This document shows, one piece after another, positions 59,332 through 64,000 of a stretch of DNA of 64,000 nt (position 1 is the first letter of the stretch; every line of letters begins with the position of its first letter). Source of the stretch: Streptomyces sp. MBT53 (GTDB taxonomy: Bacteria; Actinomycetota; Actinomycetes; Streptomycetales; Streptomycetaceae); NCBI RefSeq assembly GCF_016654115.1, contig NZ_JAEQAZ010000063.1, forward strand, positions 1 through 64,000, given 5' to 3'. Position numbers and translations under genes: made by a program. The notes beneath the pieces are model-generated. The model was not told the DNA's origin, ran no database searches, and was given only the letters and a program-made list of their open reading frames with translations.

Positions 59332-60554
59332 CGAGTGGCTCCCTGGGCCGGCGCGGTGAGGACGTGCTTGACGGCTTGGCTGAGCAGCAGCCCTGCGGCG
59401 TGGGCGCGGCCTGCGAGGCAGGTGCCGGCGAGGTAGTCGGTGGTCAATACGGTGGTGATGCCGTCCGGCAGGGGATCCGGTGCGGTGACGAGCGGGCCAG
59501 CCTGTTCGGTGAGGTGGGCCAGCAGGCCATCAAGGTTCTTGCGGAAGTCCTCCGGGATGTTCACGTGGACCAGTTGGTTGTCGAAGGGCTCGATAGCGAG
59601 CAGGTCGCCCAGGGTGAGGGTGTCGCCGAGCGGGGCTGGACGCAGCACCGTTTCGTTGAGGATGACCGCGTCGATGCCGAGTCCTGTGCGCAGGCGTGCT
59701 GCGAGGTCGACGAGCAGGCCGTGGCGATCGGGAGTCCGGTGCCGATATGCCTTGGTCACGGGGCCGAGGACGGCGGTCAGTTGCTGCCTGAGTCCGCCGA
59801 TATTTGCTTCCAGCGCCGCGAGTTCGGCCGGGACACGGGCCGGAACTCGGTCCGGGAAGCGAGTGGTGCCGGCGCCCCAGCCTTGTCCGACGGGTGTGGC
59901 GATGGCGTACCCGTCGGCGAGTTCGCGGCCCTTGACGATGAAGGTGTCGCCGACGCGGACAGGACCGTACTGATTGCTGTGGCAGTGCCCGGCGAAGACC
60001 ACGTCGAGGAAGGGGCAGGCGGCTGCCAGCTTGAGGTCCTCGTCGAAGCCGGAGTGGCTGAGCAGGATCCAGTCGTCGACCTCGTGGTGGTGGGCGAGCA
60101 TCACCTCGCGCAGAGCTCGGACGGGGTCGGTCACGCGGTGATCGGCTCGATGCTCGGCAGGGATGGCGTTGAACGCCTGCTGCCCGATCACGGCCGTGAT
60201 CGCGACCCGTCGCCCTGCGATGCGGGTGGTGTGCAGGCGGCGGAAGAGCCCTTGACCGGTGGTGTCGACGGCGTTGGCGCAGACGGTGAGTCGGTGCAGG
60301 TCGGGTTCGAAGTGGTGGGGCCAGCCGTGGTTGCCGGGCGCGAGTACGTCGTAGAGCTTGAGCAGGATGTCGCGTTCGACGGTGCCGTGGGCGAGGCGGT
60401 AGTAGCCGCTGCCCTCGAAGAAGTCTCCGCAGTCCACGACGAGTGACGTGGGGCGAAGGGCATGGAGGTGAGTCAGGAAGGGGGCGGTGTTGGCGAAGGA
60501 GGAGTGCACGTCCGTGGTGGCCACGATCTGCCGCACGGTGCGATGACGGGTCAT
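59328..60554 (-). CDS. 5'-nucleotidase-like metallophosphatase (UshA family)
   Basis: A 408-residue cytoplasmic protein without signal peptide. The metallophosphatase domain has ATTDVHSSF (DxH), DCGDFFEG, APGNHGWPHHF (GNH), LLSHSG and FAGHCHSNQYG. A C-terminal 5'-nucleotidase domain follows (DTLTLGDLLAIEPFDNQLVH). It should hydrolyse a nucleotide or nucleotide-sugar phosphate. Overlaps upstream and downstream by four bases each. Confidence 0.87.
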   Translation of the reverse strand: MTRHRTVRQIVATTDVHSSFANTAPFLTHLHALRPTSLVVDCGDFFEGSGYYRLAHGTVERDILLKLYDVLAPGNHGWPHHFEPDLHRLTVCANAVDTTGQGLFRRLHTTRIAGRRVAITAVIGQQAFNAIPAEHRADHRVTDPVRALREVMLAHHHEVDDWILLSHSGFDEDLKLAAACPFLDVVFAGHCHSNQYGPVRVGDTFIVKGRELADGYAIATPVGQGWGAGTTRFPDRVPARVPAELAALEANIGGLRQQLTAVLGPVTKAYRHRTPDRHGLLVDLAARLRTGLGIDAVILNETVLRPAPLGDTLTLGDLLAIEPFDNQLVHVNIPEDFRKNLDGLLAHLTEQAGPLVTAPDPLPDGITTVLTTDYLAGTCLAGRAHAAGLLLSQAVKHVLTAPAQGATR

Positions 60555-61873
60555 GGGGTGACCTCGCAGATGTCGGCACCGAGGGCGCGCAGCTTGCCGG
60601 GAAGGTCGGCGTGACCGCGGCGGAGCTGGTCGAGGCCGCCGACGGTGGTGACCCCTTGGGCGGTGAGGCCGGCGACCATGAGAGCGGAGCCGGTACGGAT
60701 ATCGGTGGCCTCCACGCCTGTCCCAGTGAGCTCTTGGGGTCCGGTCAGGCGGCACTCGGTGGGGGAGAGCTCCTCGAAGTCGGCTCCGAGGCGGGCCAGT
60801 TGGGGCAGCAGGTTGCTGTGGCGGCCGGGGTTTATGGCGTCGGCGAACAGGTGGGTGCCGGGAAGGCTGAGGGCGAGTGCCATCAGGGGCGGTTCGAAGT
60901 CGGCGTCCAGCCCGCCGGGGCTGAGGGACGCGATGGCCCGCAGACCACGACTCGTCGGTCGCGCGTCTCGGGCACGGACGGAGAGAATGCCGGCGTCGGC
61001 GCCAGCAGGGATGCCCAGCCGTCGAAGGGCAGCGATGAGCGGGTTTACGTCCCTGCCGTGCACGCCCTCGATGTGGGCCGTACCGCGGGTTGCCGCGATC
61101 GCGCACGCCAGTGTGCCTGCCTCGATCTTGTCGCCGGGAACTTCCCAGGCGATGCCGTCGATCAGGGCTGAGGACGGTGGCGTGAGGGTGAGAAGGTGCT
61201 CGCTCGTCCGGGTCTCCCAGCCCACCGTCTCCAGGGCGTCGAGCACGCACAGGACCTCCGGGGAGAGGTTGGGCTCGCCCAGCCGTAACGGGCGGCTGGT
61301 CGTGACTGCCCGGAGTACGGCGGCCACGGTCGCCCCGCGTGAACGGAACGGCAACACCAGCGAGACGGTGCCGGTGCGCGACGTGACAGCTTCGACGCGG
61401 TAGCCGGAGTCGTCGACTGCTGTGTGGTCGCCGAACGCCTCGTACGCCGTGAAGTGCAGTTCCATTCCACGTGCGCCGATTCGACAGCCTCCCGGCCACG
61501 GCAGCCGGGCCTCCCCGTGGCGGGCCAGTAGGGCGGGCACCAGGTAGTAGGAGGCACGGATGTGGGCGGCTTGGGGAAGCTCGGCGTGCGTACGTCGGCT
61601 CTCGGTCGGCAGGATCACTGCAGAGGTCGGCTCCCCTACAGGCTGCGCTACGTGCCAACCTGCCTGATGCAGCAGCGCGAGCATGATCTGCACGTCTGTG
61701 TTGGCCGGGACGTTGGTCAGCCGCACCGGGCGACCGAGCGCTGCCGCGGTGGCCAGCAACGGCAGGGCGGCGTTCTTGGAGCCGTCGACGGTGACGGTGC
61801 CGCCGAGCGGAGGTCCGGGGCGTACAGCGATCACCTCTGCGGCCCGGGTCGGGGTGGAGGCGGTGGTTGTCAC
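60551..61873 (-). CDS. MurA-like UDP-GlcNAc/nucleotide enolpyruvyltransferase
   Basis: A 440-residue EPSP-synthase-fold enzyme. GSKNAALPLLATA (MurA Lys22 region), RASYYLVPALLARHGEARL, GGCRIGARGMELH (the phosphoenolpyruvate-binding Cys115) and IEAGTLACAIAA are all present. The catalytic Asp is in DADFEPPLMAL, where MurA usually has TDxQ; Gln is replaced. It is divergent enough to use another acceptor; enolpyruvyl-UMP enzymes of nucleoside antibiotics belong to the same family. GTG 61873 has GAGGAG nine bases upstream. Confidence 0.85.
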   Translation of the reverse strand: MTTTASTPTRAAEVIAVRPGPPLGGTVTVDGSKNAALPLLATAAALGRPVRLTNVPANTDVQIMLALLHQAGWHVAQPVGEPTSAVILPTESRRTHAELPQAAHIRASYYLVPALLARHGEARLPWPGGCRIGARGMELHFTAYEAFGDHTAVDDSGYRVEAVTSRTGTVSLVLPFRSRGATVAAVLRAVTTSRPLRLGEPNLSPEVLCVLDALETVGWETRTSEHLLTLTPPSSALIDGIAWEVPGDKIEAGTLACAIAATRGTAHIEGVHGRDVNPLIAALRRLGIPAGADAGILSVRARDARPTSRGLRAIASLSPGGLDADFEPPLMALALSLPGTHLFADAINPGRHSNLLPQLARLGADFEELSPTECRLTGPQELTGTGVEATDIRTGSALMVAGLTAQGVTTVGGLDQLRRGHADLPGKLRALGADICEVTP

Positions 61874-61875
61874 GG

Positions 61876-62313
61876 TCAACTCCTCTGCAAGGGAAGGGAG
61901 ATGGCGTCTTTCTGGTTCGAGCCGGTGGACAGGTCGATCTCGGCCCAGCACCGCTTGCCCGCTGGCGTCGGCTCGGCGCCGTACCGGTCGGCCAGAGCTG
62001 CGATCAGGAACAGACCCCGGCCGTTCTCGCTGCACTCGTCCGGGAAACTGAGCTGGGGCAGCGCGGTGCTGGAGTCGCGGACCTCGACGCGCAGGACGGT
62101 TTCTACGAGCCGCACGGTCATCGAGATCTGGCCGGGACCGGCGTGGCGGACCGCGTTGGTGACCAGCTCACTGATCAGCAGCTCGACGGTGTGCATCAGC
62201 TCGTCGTCCAGCTCCGCCTCCCAGCCTGTTATCGCGTTCATCGCCTGGTGCCGGACGGCGGTGACCGCGGTTGGTGTGGTGGGTACGGACAGGGTGAGCT
62301 GGTGCGCTGCCAT
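61876..62313 (-). CDS. Anti-sigma-factor-like ATP-binding protein (HATPase_c_2)
   Basis: A 145-residue RsbW-like histidine-kinase-type ATPase domain. The N-box is LISELVTNAVRHAG and the G-box is ENGRGLFLIAALADRYG. Such small actinomycete ATPases act as anti-sigma or partner-switching regulators. It starts a minus-strand cluster: the MurA-like gene begins two bases after its stop. It is divergent from the XRE regulator. Confidence 0.88.
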   Translation of the reverse strand: MAAHQLTLSVPTTPTAVTAVRHQAMNAITGWEAELDDELMHTVELLISELVTNAVRHAGPGQISMTVRLVETVLRVEVRDSSTALPQLSFPDECSENGRGLFLIAALADRYGAEPTPAGKRCWAEIDLSTGSNQKDAISLPLQRS

Positions 62314-62488
62314 GAGCGGCCTCCCGGGGTAGGTGCGGCCACATCACGCAACCAGCCCGTGGCGGTGGGTGGTTAGCCCAGGTGCTGGCGCTGCATCGGT
62401 TATGCAGGAGCTGCATGACGGTGAAGTGCGCCTGATCTACGCTCGGTTGGGCAGGCAGGATCGGCGACGGCGGAAGGGGCCGTGGCAG

Positions 62489-63760
62489 ATGCCCGAAGGA
62501 CATGGCGAAGCGAGACGGATCGGCGAAGTGATCCGTCAGGCACGGGTGTTACAGCGGCGCTCGCAGAAGGACGTCGCCGCCGTGCTGGGCTACCACCAGT
62601 CCAAGGTGAGCCGCCTGGAGAGCGGACGCGGCACGGAGGACATCCGCGTCCTGCGCGCTGTTGCTCAGGAACTCAAGATTCCGCCCCAGCAGTTGGGTCT
62701 TGCTGCGGCCCCTGATCCCTCTACCGCCGACCCCGAAACCGAAGACATGCACCGCCGCACTTTCCTTGTCGCGAGCATCGCCGCACTCGCGACCCCGGCC
62801 ACTTCGGCCGCCGCCCACGACGACCTCGTACAAGCGCTCCTGCCGGGTCTGTACCCGGCGAGCACCGGCGCCCCCTTGGCCACGGCAGTCCTCCGCGAGC
62901 AGGTCGGCGCGGTCCGCAGGCTCTTCTACACGTGCGACTACACGGAACTCGAACGCACCCTGCCCGGGCTGATCGCCAACCTGCGGCTCGCCTCCAGCGG
63001 CGCGACGGACAGCGACACGTTGTCCGCGCTTCTGGCCACCGCGTACCAGACCTCGACCAGCCTGTTGCTCAAACAGCACGACCAGGGCAACGCCTGGCTG
63101 GCGGTCGGCCGCGCGATGGCCGAGGCCGAACGCTCCGGCGACCCGGTGGTCCTCGCCTCCAGTGTCCGCGTGCAGGCCCACGTCCTGGCCCGCGAGAAGC
63201 ACGCCGCCCAGGCCGTCACCCTCGTCCGGCACACGGCCGACCAACTCGTCGGCTCCTACGACCGTCGCTCCCCGAAATACCTTGCCGCAGTCGGGCTGCT
63301 GTTGCTGCGCGGGGTGACCGCGGCCAGCGGCGGAGGCGACCGCGCGGCAACCGAGGAGTTTCTCGCCGAGGCCAAAGAAGTGGCCCGGTACGTCTCCCTC
63401 GACCGTCCCGATGCCTGGGCCAACTTCAGCCCCACCAACGTCGCTCTCCACGAGCTCAGCTCCCTGGTGGCTTTCGGCGACGCGGGCCTCGCCCTGCAAG
63501 CGGCCAGGCCCCTGATGCGTCGGCACATCCCCGTCCCCGAGCGCCGGGCGGCCCTGTGGGTGGAAACGGCCCGCGCCTACAGCCAGCAGGGTCGTCTCTC
63601 CGACGGCTACCAGGCACTGCGGATCGCCGAGACCTGCGCCGCCCAGGACGTCCGCCGCCCCGCCGTGCGCGACCTGGTCGCCGACATGGCCGCCCGCGAC
63701 CGCCGTCGTACGCTGCCCGAACTGCACCACTTCAGCCGCCAACTGGGAGTCCCCGCGTGA
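62489..63760 (+). CDS. XRE-family regulator with TPR-like C-terminus
   Basis: A 423-residue regulator. The helix-turn-helix spans residues 10-65 (SQKDVAAVLGYHQSKVSRLE), followed by a linker containing MHRRTFLVASIAAL and helical repeats over the remaining 300 residues (AWLAVGRAMAEAERSGDPVV, VETARAYSQQGRLSDGYQAL). This architecture is common in Streptomyces and often sits beside a flavoprotein gene as here. GGAAGGGG lies upstream of the ATG at 62489. The divergent space with the ATPase gene is 175 bases. Confidence 0.88.
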   Translation: MPEGHGEARRIGEVIRQARVLQRRSQKDVAAVLGYHQSKVSRLESGRGTEDIRVLRAVAQELKIPPQQLGLAAAPDPSTADPETEDMHRRTFLVASIAALATPATSAAAHDDLVQALLPGLYPASTGAPLATAVLREQVGAVRRLFYTCDYTELERTLPGLIANLRLASSGATDSDTLSALLATAYQTSTSLLLKQHDQGNAWLAVGRAMAEAERSGDPVVLASSVRVQAHVLAREKHAAQAVTLVRHTADQLVGSYDRRSPKYLAAVGLLLLRGVTAASGGGDRAATEEFLAEAKEVARYVSLDRPDAWANFSPTNVALHELSSLVAFGDAGLALQAARPLMRRHIPVPERRAALWVETARAYSQQGRLSDGYQALRIAETCAAQDVRRPAVRDLVADMAARDRRRTLPELHHFSRQLGVPA

Positions 63761-64000
63761 CCGAGCCGAACGCCCCGGACAAGAAGCCCTTCCTGTACGT
63801 CGTCGTGTGCGCATGCGGTATCGCCGGCGATGTCGGCAAGCTGATCACCGCAGCGCAGGAACGGCATTGGGACGTCGGTGTCGTCGCCACCCCGCAGGGC
63901 TTGGGCTTCCTGGACACCGAGGCGATCGAGACCCAGACCGGCTATCCCATCCGCTCCGCCTGGCGCACGCCCGGCGAAGCCCGCCCCCTGCCGCCTGCGG
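63757..64000 (+). CDS. Flavoprotein (PPC-decarboxylase-like), 5' part only
   Basis: The GTG at 63757 overlaps the XRE stop (GTGA). The visible 81 residues (FLYVVVCACGIAGDVGKLIT, then RHWDVGVVATPQGLGFLDTE) match the start of flavoproteins of the phosphopantothenoylcysteine-decarboxylase type, with the nucleotide loop near residue 20. The gene continues beyond the right edge. Confidence 0.8.
   Translation, partial: MTEPNAPDKKPFLYVVVCACGIAGDVGKLITAAQERHWDVGVVATPQGLGFLDTEAIETQTGYPIRSAWRTPGEARPLPPA

Overview
The window is high-GC DNA with strong GC3 bias, GTG and TTG starts, and ATGA/GTGA gene overlaps. SsgA-like sporulation proteins, GAF-ANTAR and STAS-ANTAR regulators, SigB/SigF-type sigma factors and F420-dependent (LLM) oxidoreductases all point to Streptomyces or a very close relative. 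I see no rRNA, tRNA, CRISPR array or intact transposase. The gene mix (stress, envelope, toxin and defence genes, many broken genes) suggests an accessory or chromosome-arm region.

Layout. 1-4.1 kb: an atypical response regulator running off the left edge, an MmpL exporter and a TetR regulator behind a long inverted-repeat operator. 4.1-6.4 kb: gene remnants (a broken nuclease toxin beside a SUKH immunity gene, a frameshifted BMP lipoprotein, a CorA tail). 6.8-16.3 kb: CDF metal transporter, DUF6328 membrane protein, transketolase with hemerythrin, an SsgA-like/DUF5133 pair, two ANTAR-type sensors and the first SigB-type sigma factor. 16.4-26.5 kb: flavodoxin, an ATP-grasp remnant, a cluster of heme-oxygenase-like protein, methyltransferase and CDGSH protein, CYTH-CHAD, EamA, LLM oxidoreductase, SRPBCC, and a four-gene envelope operon (SsgA-like, holin-like, DUF3618, DUF4235). 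26.5-34 kb: two copies of a PRC-barrel plus small hydrophobic protein module flank an island with a STAND ATPase, a GntR regulator and two zeta-toxin-like kinases. 34.2-39.1 kb: a GAF remnant, DUF6479 and a reduced Mrp-type antiporter operon. 39.2-41.9 kb: the second sigma factor, a His-rich membrane protein and a DJ-1/PfpI protein. 41.9-50.8 kb: a five-gene oxidoreductase/sugar-acid operon. 50.8-55.1 kb: flavin reductase, AI-2E transporter, LLM enzyme, HAD phosphatase, lipoprotein. 56-64 kb: a tightly coupled minus-strand cluster (ATPase, MurA-like enolpyruvyltransferase, 5'-nucleotidase-like protein, two dCTP-deaminase-fold proteins, glycosyltransferase, then a beta-lactamase-family hydrolase), divergent from an XRE regulator and a flavoprotein cut by the right edge.

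How the parts connect. Much of 6.8-52.8 kb carries one promoter pattern, GNN(T/A), a 15-base spacer, then GGG(T/C)AC followed by NCG. I found it upstream of about nineteen units, including both sigma genes, so the region reads as a general-stress (SigB-like) island in which two paralogous sigma factors probably control themselves and their neighbours. The right-hand cluster lacks this pattern. It looks like a separate, possibly nucleotide-modifying pathway, whose two dCTP-deaminase-like proteins have lost complementary catalytic residues.
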